64,000 nt of DNA, from the NCBI RefSeq assembly GCF_031348265.1, contig NZ_CP133771.1, positions 1,674,001 to 1,738,000 on the forward strand. Direction: 5' to 3'. Below are positions 44,961 through 54,723 of the stretch, one piece after another. Position numbers and translations under genes: made by a program. The notes under the pieces were generated by a model, which did no database searches, was not told the DNA's origin, and saw only the letters and a program-made list of their open reading frames with translations. This DNA is from Streptomyces collinus. Lineage in GTDB: Bacteria; Actinomycetota; Actinomycetes; Streptomycetales; Streptomycetaceae. Every line of letters starts with the position of its first letter. The first letter of the stretch is position 1.

Positions 44961-46044
44961 GGGCGGTCACCTTCTCTCCGCCCTTGTCCTGCGGGGAGTC
45001 GCAGGGCTGCGGGGTGGCGTCCTGCTCATCGCCGAGGAAGCCGACCAGGCGCTGCCGGGGGACGACGCCGACCTGCTTGTTGTCCTTGTCCACGACCGGG
45101 ACGGGGTGGGAGAGCCGGGCGCTGATGGCGCACAGCTCCGTGAAGGGGGTGTCGGGCGTGGCGGTCTCGCAGTGGCAGCCGGGGTCGTCGGCGGTGACCG
45201 AGGTGTCCATGAGCTCGCCCGCGGTCAGGACGCGGGAGCGGTCGACGTCCTGGGTGAAGGAGGCGACGTAGTCGTTCTCCGGCCGCAGCAGGATGTCCTG
45301 CGCGGTGCCGATCTGGACGATGCGGCCGTCGCGCATGACGGCGATGCGGTCGCCCAGGCGCATGGCCTCGTTCAGGTCGTGGGTGATGAAGACGATCGTC
45401 TTCTTCAGCTTCTGCTGGAGCTCCAGCAGCTGGTCCTGCATGTCGCGGCGGATCAGCGGGTCGAGGGCGCTGAAGGACTCGTCCATGAGCAGCAGGTCGG
45501 CGTCGGTGGCGAGCGCGCGGGCGAGACCGACGCGCTGCTGCATGCCGCCGGACAGCTCGTCGGGCCAGGACTTCTCCCAGCCGGCCAGGCCGCACAGGGC
45601 GAGCGCCTCGTCGGCGCGGCGTGCGCGCTCGGCGCGGGGCACGCCCTGCACTTCCAGACCGTAGGCGGCGTTCTCGCGCACGCTGCGGTGCGGGAAGAGC
45701 GCGAAGTGCTGGAAGACCATGCTGATCTTCCTGGAGCGGACCTCGCGCAGTTCACGGTCGCCGAGCGTGGTCAGGTCCTGGCCGTCGAAGCGCACGTGTC
45801 CGGCGGTGGGTTCGAGCAGGCCGTTCAGCATGCGCAGCAGGGTGGACTTGCCGGAGCCGGAGAGGCCCATGACGACGAAGATCTGGCCGGGCTCCACCGT
45901 GAAGGACGCGTCGATCACGGCGGCGGTCGCTCCCTCGGCCCGCAGTTCGTCCCGGTCGGCTCCGCCGCGGAGCCGCTCGACCGCCCGGTCCGGTCTCCTG
46001 CCGAACACCTTGTACAGGCTCTCTGCCTCAAGCCTCGCTGACAC
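44953..46044 (-). CDS. Betaine-type ABC transporter ATPase with CBS region
   Basis: A 363-aa ProV/OpuAA-type ATPase: Walker A GLSGSGKST, Q loop VFQHFALFPHRSV, signature LSGGMQQRVGLARAL, Walker B DLLLMDESFSALDPLIRRD and H loop FITHDLNEA. The N-terminus (SARLEAESLYKVFG) is typical. The C-terminus contains a CBS-like region (about 275-345), the ionic-strength sensor in OpuA. GTG 46044 is chosen because GAGGAA lies 5-6 bases upstream. First gene of the operon; osmotic control is expected but no operator is recognised. Confidence 0.92.
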   Translation of the reverse strand: MSARLEAESLYKVFGRRPDRAVERLRGGADRDELRAEGATAAVIDASFTVEPGQIFVVMGLSGSGKSTLLRMLNGLLEPTAGHVRFDGQDLTTLGDRELREVRSRKISMVFQHFALFPHRSVRENAAYGLEVQGVPRAERARRADEALALCGLAGWEKSWPDELSGGMQQRVGLARALATDADLLLMDESFSALDPLIRRDMQDQLLELQQKLKKTIVFITHDLNEAMRLGDRIAVMRDGRIVQIGTAQDILLRPENDYVASFTQDVDRSRVLTAGELMDTSVTADDPGCHCETATPDTPFTELCAISARLSHPVPVVDKDNKQVGVVPRQRLVGFLGDEQDATPQPCDSPQDKGGEKVTARA

Positions 46045-46211
46045 GTGTTCCTCTATTTCGTTGGCAACAGAACAGAGCGAGGACACGGCGCAAACAGTTG
46101 AAATGCGCAACCAGCCTCGCTCCGGGGCGGCGCCTCCCCGAGATCCCCTATCCCAAACGCACAAGTGGGGCGCGTCACATTCGAGGCGGGTGACTGTCGG
46201 CGGCGTACGGC

Positions 46212-47144
46212 ATGATGCGTGGCGTGACCGGACGACTGATGCTCCTCGACACCGCCTCCCTGTACTTCCGCGCCTACTTCGGCGTCCCGGACTCGGTCCG
46301 GGCCCCGGACGGCACTCCGGTGAACGCCGTGCGCGGACTGCTCGACTTCATCGACCGCCTGGTCCGGGACCACAGGCCCGACCAGCTCGTGGCCTGCATG
46401 GACGCCGACTGGCGGCCCCAGTGGCGGGTGGAGCTGATCCCGTCCTACAAGGCGCACCGCGTCGCCGAGGAGCACGCGGTGGGCCCGGACGAGGAGGAGG
46501 TGCCCGACACCCTGTCGCCGCAGGTGCCGGTCATCGAGGCGGTGCTGGACGCGGTGGGCATCGCGCGCGTGGGCGTCGCCGGGTACGAGGCGGACGACGT
46601 GATCGGCACGTTCACGGCACTGGCGAAGGGCCCGGTCGACATCGTCACGGGCGACCGCGACCTGTACCAGCTGGTGGACGACGCGCGCGGGGTGCGCGTG
46701 CTGTACCCGCTGAAGGGCGTGGGCACCCTGCAGCACACCGATGAGGCGGTGCTGCGTGAGAAGTATGGGGTCGGCGGCAGCGGGTACGCGGATCTGGCCC
46801 TGCTGCGCGGCGACCCCAGCGACGGCCTGCCGGGCGTGCCGGGCGTGGGTGAGAAGACGGCCGCCAAGCTGCTGGCCGAGTTCGGTGACCTGGCCGGGAT
46901 CCTGGCGGCGGTCGAGGACCGGCGGTCCAGGCTGACGCCGACGCAGCGCAGGCGGCTCGACGAGGCGCGCCCCTATCTCGCGGTCGCGCCGAAGGTGGTC
47001 CGGGTCGCGGACGACGTGCCCCTGCCGGACGTCTCCACGGCACTGCCGCGGGCGCCGCGCGACCCGGCGGCACTGGAGGCGCTGGCGGCCCGCTGGGGAC
47101 TGGGCGGGTCACTGGAGCGCCTGCTGACGACCCTCTCGACCTGA
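46212..47144 (+). CDS. 5'-3' exonuclease (DNA polymerase I N-domain type)
   Basis: A 310-aa stand-alone FEN-like nuclease. The metal sites are visible: LMLLDTASLYFRAYF (first Asp), DADWRPQWRVELIPSYKAHR (helical arch), AGYEADDVIGT and VTGDRDLYQLVDD (Asp cluster), and the H3TH region LRGDPSDGLPGVPGVGEKTAAKLLAEFG that binds DNA. It probably processes Okazaki fragments or recombination intermediates. The ATG lies 6 bases after TACGGC, so translation could be leaderless; an in-frame ATG follows immediately. Confidence 0.9.
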   Translation: MMRGVTGRLMLLDTASLYFRAYFGVPDSVRAPDGTPVNAVRGLLDFIDRLVRDHRPDQLVACMDADWRPQWRVELIPSYKAHRVAEEHAVGPDEEEVPDTLSPQVPVIEAVLDAVGIARVGVAGYEADDVIGTFTALAKGPVDIVTGDRDLYQLVDDARGVRVLYPLKGVGTLQHTDEAVLREKYGVGGSGYADLALLRGDPSDGLPGVPGVGEKTAAKLLAEFGDLAGILAAVEDRRSRLTPTQRRRLDEARPYLAVAPKVVRVADDVPLPDVSTALPRAPRDPAALEALAARWGLGGSLERLLTTLST

Positions 47145-47210
47145 CCCTTTCGTAAGAGAACGACGTGAGATCGCCGCACAAGGGGTGTGATGGGGGGACG
47201 AGGTGCTAAC

Positions 47211-47229
47211 TTAGGTAACCCTAACTATG
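47211..47229. promoter_or_regulatory. DmdR/IdeR-type iron box
   Basis: TTAGGTAACCCTAACTATG matches 12 of the 19 positions of the iron-box consensus (TTAGGTTAGGCTAACCTAA) with the TTAGGT and CTAAC arms intact. It ends 18 bases before the ATG of the siderophore-interacting protein, where DmdR1 would repress it in iron-replete cells. Confidence 0.6.
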
Positions 47230-47247
47230 TGAGACAGGGAGGTCCTC

Positions 47248-48090
47248 ATGGCTGAGCGACCGGGACGACAGCCGCGCCGGGCACACTCCGCTCAGGTCGT
47301 CCGCACCGAACGGCTGACTCCGCACATGCAGCGTGTGGTGCTCGGCGGCGAGGGCCTCGCCGACTTCACGGCGGAGACGTGCACCGACCATTACGTGAAG
47401 CTGCTGTTCCCGCCCGCGGGCGTCACCTATGCGGAGCCCTTCAACCTGCAGCGCGTCCGGGACGAGCTGCCGCGCGACCAGTGGCCGGTGACCCGGACGT
47501 ACACGGTTCGCCAGTGGGACGCCGAGCACCGCGAGCTGACGCTGGACTTCGTCATCCACGGCGACGAGGGCCTGGCCGGTCCGTGGGCCGCGCGCGTCCA
47601 GCCGGGCGAGACCGTGTACTTCATGGGGCCCGGTGGGGCCTACGCGCCCGACCCGGACGCCGACTGGCATCTGTTCGCGGGTGACGAGAGCGCGCTGCCC
47701 GCGATCGCCTGCGCTCTGGAGGCGCTGCCGCGCGGGGCCAGAGCGTATGCCTTCGTGGAGATCTCCGGCCCCGAGGAGGAGCAGAAGATCGACTCGGACG
47801 TGGAGGTCGTGTGGCTGCACCGCGGCGCACGCCCGCTCGGTGAGGCGCTGGTCGAGAGCGTACGGAACCTGGAGTTCCCCGAGGGGCGTGTGCACGCCTT
47901 CGTCCACGGCGAGGCGCACTTCGTCAAGCAGCTGCGCCATCTGCTGCGCGTCGAGCGCCACGTCCCGCGCGAGTCCCTCTCGATCTCCGGCTACTGGCGC
48001 CGCGGCCACAACGAGGACGGCTGGCAGAAGTCCAAGCGCGAGTGGAACGCCCGGATCGAGGCGGAGCAGGAGAGCGTGTCCGCGGCCTGA
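47248..48090 (+). CDS. Siderophore-interacting FAD/NADPH ferric reductase
   Basis: A 280-aa ViuB-type reductase that releases iron from imported ferric siderophores in the cytoplasm. FAD domain with RTYTVRQWD, NAD(P)-binding domain with HLFAGDESALPAIACALEALP, and the C-terminal SISGYWRRGHNEDGW motif with the Trp that closes the family signature. Shine-Dalgarno GGGAGG lies before the ATG. Iron-box control fits the role. No siderophore biosynthesis genes are adjacent. Confidence 0.92.
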   Translation: MAERPGRQPRRAHSAQVVRTERLTPHMQRVVLGGEGLADFTAETCTDHYVKLLFPPAGVTYAEPFNLQRVRDELPRDQWPVTRTYTVRQWDAEHRELTLDFVIHGDEGLAGPWAARVQPGETVYFMGPGGAYAPDPDADWHLFAGDESALPAIACALEALPRGARAYAFVEISGPEEEQKIDSDVEVVWLHRGARPLGEALVESVRNLEFPEGRVHAFVHGEAHFVKQLRHLLRVERHVPRESLSISGYWRRGHNEDGWQKSKREWNARIEAEQESVSAA

Positions 48091-48107
48091 GAACCTCGCT
48101 CACGTGA

Positions 48108-48704
48108 TCACGAGGGAAGGCCTGTGCGGGAGCCGACCCGCGCGTGCAGATGCATGTCGTGCCAACCGTCCGGCTGCAGGGCCGCACTGCGCTTGGTGCC
48201 CTCCAGGGCGAAGCCGGTTCTGGTGGCGACGCGGCACGAGGCCTCGTTGCGCACGGCGTGCAGGAGTTCAAGCCGGTGGAAGCCGGCCTCGTCGAGGGCC
48301 CAGCGGGTGAGCGCGGTCGTGGCCCGGGCGGCGACACCCCGGCCGCGGACCTCCGGGACGGTCCAGTACGCCACCTCCGCCGTCCCGTCGTGAAGCCGCA
48401 GCTCGCGCAGCGCCACCCGGCCCAGGAGCGCGTCGGAGCCCGCGTCGGCCACGGCCCAGTGCGCCTCCCGCTCGTCGTTCCACGCCTGGTGCCACTCACG
48501 GATCCAGTCACCGGCCTCGTCCACGGAGTCGGCGGCCCGGGCGTGCCACTGGTGCATCACAGGGTCCTGGAAGACGTCGTACACCGCGGGCGCGTCCCCG
48601 TCCCGCCAGGGGCGCAGCAGGAGCCCGCCGTCGGCGGGGAGAGCGGGTTGGGGGCGGCCTGCGAGCGTCCCGGCGGTCAGGACCGGGCTGATGAGGAACG
48701 GCAT
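48108..48704 (-). CDS. GNAT acetyltransferase (RimJ/RimL-like)
   Basis: A 198-aa N-acetyltransferase of the RimJ/L type: LLLRPWRDGDAPAVYDVFQDPVMHQW, VAYWTVPEVRGRGVAARATTALTRWALDEAGFHRLELLHAVRNEASCRVATRTGFALEG, which includes the acetyl-CoA loop (RGRGVA) and the NEAS motif. The acceptor may be a protein N-terminus or a small molecule. ATG 48704. Confidence 0.88.
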   Translation of the reverse strand: MPFLISPVLTAGTLAGRPQPALPADGGLLLRPWRDGDAPAVYDVFQDPVMHQWHARAADSVDEAGDWIREWHQAWNDEREAHWAVADAGSDALLGRVALRELRLHDGTAEVAYWTVPEVRGRGVAARATTALTRWALDEAGFHRLELLHAVRNEASCRVATRTGFALEGTKRSAALQPDGWHDMHLHARVGSRTGLPS

Positions 48705-48784
48705 GCCCGCATCCTGACAAGGTCCGGCCGGGCGGTCCCACCGGTTTTCCGCCCTCGCGCACCGGCCTCGTACGCTGGGCCGCG

Positions 48785-49777
48785 ATGAGACGCAAGAGCC
48801 ACACCCCGCCCTCTCCCCTGCCGCAGCGCCACGGCGTGGACCCGGTGCGGGTACGGCTGCCCGCCGCGGGGACCTGGGGGACGGTGCGCGAGCACCTGGT
48901 GGAGCGGCTCTCCGGCGCGGGTGCCGGGGTCGTCGACGGCATGTTCGACGCGGGCCGGATCGTCGGGGCGGACGGGCAACCCGTCGCCGCGGACGCCCCC
49001 TACGTGCCCGGACTGTTCGTCTGGTTCCACCGGGCCCTGCCCGACGAGGTGCCGGTGCCCTTCCCGCTGGAGGTGGTGCACCGGGACGAGCACATCGTCG
49101 TCGCCGACAAGCCGCACTTCCTCGCCACCACCCCGCGCGGCCGTCATGTCGCCGAGACCGCGCTGGCCCGGCTCCGCCGCGAGCTGGACCTCCCGGCGCT
49201 CACCGCGGCGCACCGTCTGGACCGGCTCACCGCGGGACTCGTGCTGTTCACCGTCCGCCCCGAGGAGCGCGGCGCCTACCAGACGCTGTTCCGTGACCGC
49301 CGGGTCCGCAAGGAGTACGAGGCCGTCGCCCCGTACGACCCCGCCCTCCCCCTGCCCCGGACCGTGCGCAGCCGGATCGTGAAGGAGCGGGGGGTGCTCA
49401 CCGCCCGGGAGGTCCCGGGCGAGCCCAACGCCGTGAGCCATGTCGAACTCGTCGAACACCGCGACCGGCCCGGGGAGCCCCGCGGACTCGCCCGGTACCG
49501 GCTCGCGCCCGCCACCGGCCAGACGCACCAGCTGCGCGTCCACATGGCCGCGCTCGGCCTGCCGATCCTCGGAGACCCGCTCTACCCGGAGGTGACCGCC
49601 CCCGGGCCGGCCGGTGACTTCCGCCGGCCGCTCCAGCTGCTGGCACGGTCACTGGAGTTCACCGACCCGGTCACGGGCGCGGAGCACCGGTTCCGCAGCG
49701 GCCGGGTGCTCGCGGCCTGGGCGTGCCACGCCCGGTGGGCCGCCGGGACGTACGACGGCCCGTCAGACGGTCAGTAG
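48785..49777 (+). CDS. RluA-family pseudouridine synthase
   Basis: A 330-aa enzyme that isomerises uridine to pseudouridine in rRNA or tRNA. The catalytic Asp lies in TAAHRLDRLTAGLVLFTV (about residue 142); later blocks are YRLAPATGQTHQLRVHMAALGLPILGDPLYP. An N-terminal S4-like domain is poorly conserved, if present. It overlaps the convergent P450 gene by 7 bases at the 3' ends. Confidence 0.9.
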   Translation: MRRKSHTPPSPLPQRHGVDPVRVRLPAAGTWGTVREHLVERLSGAGAGVVDGMFDAGRIVGADGQPVAADAPYVPGLFVWFHRALPDEVPVPFPLEVVHRDEHIVVADKPHFLATTPRGRHVAETALARLRRELDLPALTAAHRLDRLTAGLVLFTVRPEERGAYQTLFRDRRVRKEYEAVAPYDPALPLPRTVRSRIVKERGVLTAREVPGEPNAVSHVELVEHRDRPGEPRGLARYRLAPATGQTHQLRVHMAALGLPILGDPLYPEVTAPGPAGDFRRPLQLLARSLEFTDPVTGAEHRFRSGRVLAAWACHARWAAGTYDGPSDGQ

Positions 49778-51309
49778 CCGCGCCACCAGCTCAGGAACCG
49801 CTGCCAGACGCCCTTGCGGCGGGGTGGTTCCGTGACGGCGGGCTGCGGCTGTCCCGACAGCGGCTGGGGCTGCACCGCGGCCGGCTGCGGCTGCGCGCCG
49901 GCAGGCTGCGGCTGTGCGATGGCAGGCTGCGGCTGTGCGGCGGCCGGTGCCGCCTGCGGCTGCGCGACGCCGATCTGCCAGTCCGAGCGCTGCGTGGCGA
50001 CCGGCTTGTGGTTCGGCACCTCCTGCACGTCCTGGGGCGGCTTGGGCGCGAACTGCACCGGCAGTTCCACCAGGTGCCGGGAGGCGATGGACGCCGTCCA
50101 GCGCAACTCCTCCTCGTCGCAGTCGAGTTCGACATCGGGCAGCCGCATCAGCAGCGCGTCGACGCCCACGTCGGCGATGGAGCGGCCGATGTCCTGCCCG
50201 GGGCACTCGTGCGGTCCGCCGCCGAAGGCCAGGTGGGAGCGGTTGCCCTGCATGCTGGCCTTCAGGTCCGGCCGCACCCGTGGGTCGACGTTGGCCGGGA
50301 GCGGCGCGAAAAGCAGCCCGTCGCCCCGGCGGATGCGCTGCCCGCCCAGTTCGGTCTCCTGCTTGGCGAAGTAGGCGAAGACCGTGCTGAACGGCGGCTC
50401 GTTCCACAGGGACTGCTCCACCGCCTCCGGCACCGTCATCTGGCCGCCGTTGAGCTGGGCGCGGAAGCGCGGGTCGATCAGGACCGTGAGCAGCACGTTG
50501 GAGAGCAGGTTGGTGGTGGCCTCGTAGGCGGCGAAGAGCACCAGGCGCAGGTGCTCCCTGACCTCGTCGTCGGTGAGCCGGGCCGGGTGGGTGATCAGAT
50601 AGCTGGCGAGGTCCTCCTCCGGCCGGGCGCGGCGGGTGGCGGTGAGCCGGCTCAGAGCTTCCATGACGTAGGAGTGGCTGGCGATCGCCGTCTCGGTGCC
50701 CTTGAGGGCGTCGCGGGCGGCCTCGACGAGCCGGTCGCTGTACTCCTCGGGCATGCCGAGGATCTCGCACATGACCGCCATCGGCAGGTGCTCGGTGAAC
50801 TGGCCGACGAGGTCCGCCTCGCCCGCTTCACAGAACCGGTTGACGATCACCTGCGTACTGCGGTTGATGTAGCGGCGCAGGCTGCGGAAGTCGATGGTGG
50901 AGATGGCGCCCATGACCGCGCCGCGCAGCCGCTTGTGCTCGTCGCCCTCGGCGTGCGAGGCGATGGGCTGCCAGGCGATGTGCGGCATCAGCGGGTGGTC
51001 GGGCTTGACGAGGCCCTCCCTGAGCGGGTTCCAGATACGGCTGTCCCGGCAGAACTGCGAGGGCGAGCGCACCATGTGCAGGTTCTCGGCGTGGCCGAGG
51101 ACGATCCACATCGGCACGTCGTCGTGGAGCAGCACGGGCGCCACGGGACCGTGCTGGTCCCGCAGTTGCTCGTACAGCGCTCCCAGGTCCTCCGCCTCGT
51201 GCAGCCGGTGCAGCCCTCCGGGCCCGAGGCCGTGCGCGGGGCATCCGGGGGGCGGGCCGGGCCGGAGGTCGTCGTCCGTACTGGTCGGGGCGTGGGATTC
51301 AGGCGTCAC
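49771..51309 (-). CDS. rarE: CYP157-like cytochrome P450 of the conservon, with Gln-Pro tail
   Basis: A 512-aa P450. The heme-ligand Cys369 is in AFGGGPHECPGQD. The K-helix EXXR motif is replaced by EQSLW (298-302), and the I helix lacks the AGxxT Gly-Thr pair (AAYEATT). This is the CYP157 situation, known as an exception to the EXXR rule. Residues about 435-495 are a low-complexity tail of AQPQPA-type repeats, ending in an amphipathic GVWQRFLSWWRGY that may attach to the membrane. It is the last gene of the conservon, 61 bases after the GTPase gene. Catalytic activity is uncertain. Confidence 0.88.
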   Translation of the reverse strand: MTPESHAPTSTDDDLRPGPPPGCPAHGLGPGGLHRLHEAEDLGALYEQLRDQHGPVAPVLLHDDVPMWIVLGHAENLHMVRSPSQFCRDSRIWNPLREGLVKPDHPLMPHIAWQPIASHAEGDEHKRLRGAVMGAISTIDFRSLRRYINRSTQVIVNRFCEAGEADLVGQFTEHLPMAVMCEILGMPEEYSDRLVEAARDALKGTETAIASHSYVMEALSRLTATRRARPEEDLASYLITHPARLTDDEVREHLRLVLFAAYEATTNLLSNVLLTVLIDPRFRAQLNGGQMTVPEAVEQSLWNEPPFSTVFAYFAKQETELGGQRIRRGDGLLFAPLPANVDPRVRPDLKASMQGNRSHLAFGGGPHECPGQDIGRSIADVGVDALLMRLPDVELDCDEEELRWTASIASRHLVELPVQFAPKPPQDVQEVPNHKPVATQRSDWQIGVAQPQAAPAAAQPQPAIAQPQPAGAQPQPAAVQPQPLSGQPQPAVTEPPRRKGVWQRFLSWWRGY

Positions 51310-51370
51310 AGTGATCGCTCCGAAACTTTCCAGGAGTCAGGGGGGAAGAGGTGGGGTGGACGGACACGGA

Positions 51371-51971
<601 letters not shown>

Positions 51972-51991
<20 letters not shown>

Positions 51992-52370
51992 TCATCACCG
52001 CTTCGAGGAGGGAACGGTCGGAGCGCGCCTTGCGGACGATCGGGGCGCGCGCCTGTACCAGTTCCGCCGTCAGCAACTCGGTGAGCAGCACGCCCATCGC
52101 GCTGAACGGCAGGTGGAGGTAGGCCGACAGCTCGGCCACGGACAGGGGGGCGGCGCAGAGTCGGAGCAGCGCCGCCTGCTCGGGAGAGGCTGACGGCGGC
52201 GGGTCCGTGGCACGCGCCACGATTAACGTCACCAGGTCGAGTTCGGCCCGTTCACCGTCCGGGCCGGCCACCACGTACATCCGCTCCGGGTTGCCGGGTT
52301 TGCCGTCGCCCTCCTGGGGCGGGGTCGGTTCCGGGACAAGGTCGCGCCTCTGGCGTTGGGGAGGCGTCAT
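51972..52370 (-). CDS. rarC: Conservon DUF742 protein (CvnC)
   Basis: A 132-aa DUF742 protein: YVVAGPDGERAELDLVTLIVARA near the N-terminus and a winged-helix-like LLRLCAAPLSVAELSAYLHLPFSAMGVLLTELLTAELV. The ATG overlaps the rarB stop in ATGA. Part of the membrane complex in characterised conservons; the winged-helix look suggests protein-protein or DNA contact, not settled. Confidence 0.9.
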
Positions 52371-52774
52371 ACGATCTGCCCGTTCCGCCGGGGCGGACTG
52401 GTGAGGTGGCCGCCGATCCGGACGACCAGGTCGCGCATCATCGCGCTCATCCGGCCGGGTTCGCACCGCACGTCGGAGAGGACCGCCAGGAAGGCGTTGG
52501 CGCCCGCGCCCATCAGGTAGAAGTAGCCGCGGTCGATCTCGATCATGACGAGCTTCATCTCGCCGTCGCCCACGGTGAGTTCCTGGCAGATGCTGCCCGC
52601 GAGGGACTGCAGGCCGGCGCAGGCCGCGGCGACCCGGTCGGCCGCGTCGGGCTCGCCGCCGTAGCGGGCGATGCGCAGGCCGTCGGCGGAGAGCACCACG
52701 ATCATCTCGATGCCCGGTACGCCGTCGGCGAGTTGCTTGAGCATCCAGTCGAAGTTGCCTCGCTGCTGGATCAC
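52367..52774 (-). CDS. rarB: Conservon roadblock/LC7 protein (CvnB)
   Basis: A 135-aa Roadblock/LC7 protein resembling bacterial MglB: NFDWMLKQLADGVPGIEMIVVLSADGLRIARYGG and the longin-like strands to RDLVVRIGGHL. MglB-type proteins act as GTPase-activating partners of small GTPases, so it probably works on the conservon GTPase. The GTG overlaps the rarA stop in GTGA. Confidence 0.92.
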   Translation of the reverse strand: MIQQRGNFDWMLKQLADGVPGIEMIVVLSADGLRIARYGGEPDAADRVAAACAGLQSLAGSICQELTVGDGEMKLVMIEIDRGYFYLMGAGANAFLAVLSDVRCEPGRMSAMMRDLVVRIGGHLTSPPRRNGQIV

Positions 52775-54414
52775 TTGAGGTCCCCCTCGTCGTCGGCCTC
52801 GGTGGGAGCCGGGTCGTTGATCAGGTGCAGGTACTTGGTCGGGTTGCGAATGAAGTCGGTCGGATGGGTGCCGGGCTCGATGCCCTGCTTGAGCCCCTCC
52901 CAGAAGGCCTCCAGGCCCTTGCCGGGGGCGTCGGGCGCCGACATGTCGCGCAGGGGCTTGGTCTCGGGCTCCTGTGTCGCGGCCCAGGGGTTGTACTCGC
53001 CGCGCTCGGCGGCCTCCCGGTCGGCCTTCTCGTTGGCCGCCTGCTGGGCGAGTCGCTCGGCGAGCGGCGTCTTCACCCGGCTGCGGCGCTGCGGCAGGCC
53101 GTTCGCCGTCCACTCGGTGACCTCGGGGACGTCGTCGTCCTCCAGGGAGACCGTGGCGGGGATCTTCGGGCTGGTGGGGCGGCGCCTCTTGGGCGCGCGC
53201 TTCGGGCCCTCGGGGATGCCGACGGTCATGGGGATGCCGGTGGCGCCGATGCCGTGGGCGAGTCCGACACCGGGCTCGTGGGTGATCATCTCGCTCGGCA
53301 CGATGAGGATGGCCCGGACGCCGCCGTACGCGGAGGCGCGCAGCGAGACCTGCATGTTGTACGCCGTGCACAGACGGCCCACGACGGCGAGGCCGAGGCG
53401 CGGGTGCTCGCCGATGTCCTGAAGGTCGACGCCCGCCTTGGCGGCCTCCAGCATGCCCTCGATCCGGGCGCGTGCCTCCTCGTTGAGGTTGACACCGCCG
53501 TCCTCGATCTCGATGCAGACGCCGGTCTGCACCTCGGTGGCGGTGACGTGCACCTTGGTCTGCGGGGGCGAGTAGCGCGTGGCGTTGTCGAGGAGTTCGG
53601 CGGCGGCGTGGATGACGGGTTCGACGTAGATGCCCTTGACGCTGATCTTGGCGATGGAGGACAGCTGGATGCGCCGGTACTCCAGGATGCGGGACATCGC
53701 GCCGCGCAGCGTGCTGTAGAGAGAAACCGGCTCGGGCCACTGCCGTCCGGGGCGGCCGCCGCCGAGGACGGAGACGGAGTCGGCCAGGCGGCCGATCAGG
53801 GCGTTGCCGTGGTCGATGCGCAGCAGGTCGTCGAAGACCTCCGGGTTGCGGCCGTGGTCCTCCTCCATCTCCCGGAGTTCCTCGGCCTGCTGGTGGATGA
53901 TCGCCTGGACGCGGCGGGCGACACTGACGAAGGAGCGCGCGGCGGCGTCACGCATGGTCACTTCGCGGTCGACGATCTTGAGGACCGTCAGCAGCGTCTC
54001 GGCCTGCGGTTCGGGGAGGTTGCGGAAGACGGGACTGGCGAGGCCGAGCTTGCGGATGACCTCCCTGGGGGATTCTCCGGTGCGCAGCAGATCGAGCGCG
54101 GCGGGCACGATCTCCCTGGAGAAGCGGACCAGTTCGTTCTCGTGGGCGGCGATCCGCTGTTCCAGATGCGCGGTGTGCCGGGCGTGCTCCGCACGCTGGT
54201 TGCGCAGCGCCCGGCCGCGGCGCACCGCCTCGGTCGCCGTCGCGAGCACGAGTGCCGTGGCGATGCCGCCGCACCAGCCGACGGCGCCCCGGGCCGGCTC
54301 CGCCACCAGGGCGACGGCGGCTCCGGTCGCCGCGGCCATGACTATGGCCGGCAGCAACAGCACGCGCGCGTAGGGAAGTTCACGGCGACCGGGAGGGGAT
54401 TGGACACTCACCAT
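52771..54414 (-). CDS. rarA: Conservon membrane histidine-kinase-like protein (CvnA)
   Basis: A 547-aa membrane sensor. Two helices near the N-terminus (about 20-40 and 48-68), a coiled coil (about 75-100), a dimerisation region and an ATPase-like domain with N box AAELLDNATRYSPPQTKV, G box IEDGGVNLNEE and GLAVVGRLC. No clear phospho-accepting His H box is visible, as in other CvnA proteins. The C-terminal 150 residues are charged and disordered. In S. coelicolor the homologous rar (cvn9) conservon affects aerial mycelium formation. ATG 54414. It heads the operon rarA-B-C-D-E. Confidence 0.9.
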   Translation of the reverse strand: MVSVQSPPGRRELPYARVLLLPAIVMAAATGAAVALVAEPARGAVGWCGGIATALVLATATEAVRRGRALRNQRAEHARHTAHLEQRIAAHENELVRFSREIVPAALDLLRTGESPREVIRKLGLASPVFRNLPEPQAETLLTVLKIVDREVTMRDAAARSFVSVARRVQAIIHQQAEELREMEEDHGRNPEVFDDLLRIDHGNALIGRLADSVSVLGGGRPGRQWPEPVSLYSTLRGAMSRILEYRRIQLSSIAKISVKGIYVEPVIHAAAELLDNATRYSPPQTKVHVTATEVQTGVCIEIEDGGVNLNEEARARIEGMLEAAKAGVDLQDIGEHPRLGLAVVGRLCTAYNMQVSLRASAYGGVRAILIVPSEMITHEPGVGLAHGIGATGIPMTVGIPEGPKRAPKRRRPTSPKIPATVSLEDDDVPEVTEWTANGLPQRRSRVKTPLAERLAQQAANEKADREAAERGEYNPWAATQEPETKPLRDMSAPDAPGKGLEAFWEGLKQGIEPGTHPTDFIRNPTKYLHLINDPAPTEADDEGDLK

Positions 54415-54683
54415 GTGGGCCTTCTGACAGGAGTCGACTGAGGTTCGGGAGGACTTGCAGGGGGGTATGTCATGAAGCTGTCGGGATCTTCCACACATTG
54501 GGGAACAAGCGCACGAATTCATCTCAAGCCGGTGCGCTGCGGGCGAGCTTAGTCCGACCGGATCATCGCTGTGTCATATTCAGCAACTGCCGGAAAGCGG
54601 ACGCGAAGGGATAGTACGCTCGGTCGATTGCACGCTGCGACATCGTTCGAATGCGTTACGTGACGGCGTACAGGCATACGAAA

Positions 54684-54711
54684 GCCCACTCACCGTGACG
54701 GGTGAATGGGC
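54684..54711 (-). terminator. Terminator downstream of the helicase gene
   Basis: On the minus strand GCCCATTCACC pairs with GGTGAGTGGGC (11 pairs, one G-T) around a 6-base loop, followed by TTTCG. It lies about 100 bases past the helicase stop. The gene-free stretch 54415-54813 also holds the conservon promoter region (AT-richer 54560-54660) and the repeat at 54724-54805. Confidence 0.75.
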
Positions 54712-54723
54712 CTCAGTACGACG

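Noticed and set aside
42105..45125. Plus-strand open frame of about 1000 codons
   Set aside because: It lies antisense to the betaine transporter genes; its Gly/Val/Ala/Leu/Asp-heavy composition is the usual third-position artefact of GC-rich DNA, and no domain is visible.
46045..46211. SigB-type promoter for the betaine operon
   Set aside because: A GGGATA-like element exists on the minus strand but the -35 spacing and sequence are poor, so osmotic sigma control is not supported.
49840..49970. Short GC-rich direct repeats near the P450 end
   Set aside because: As DNA repeats they are simply the coding sequence of the Gln-Pro tail, so I did not list a separate element.
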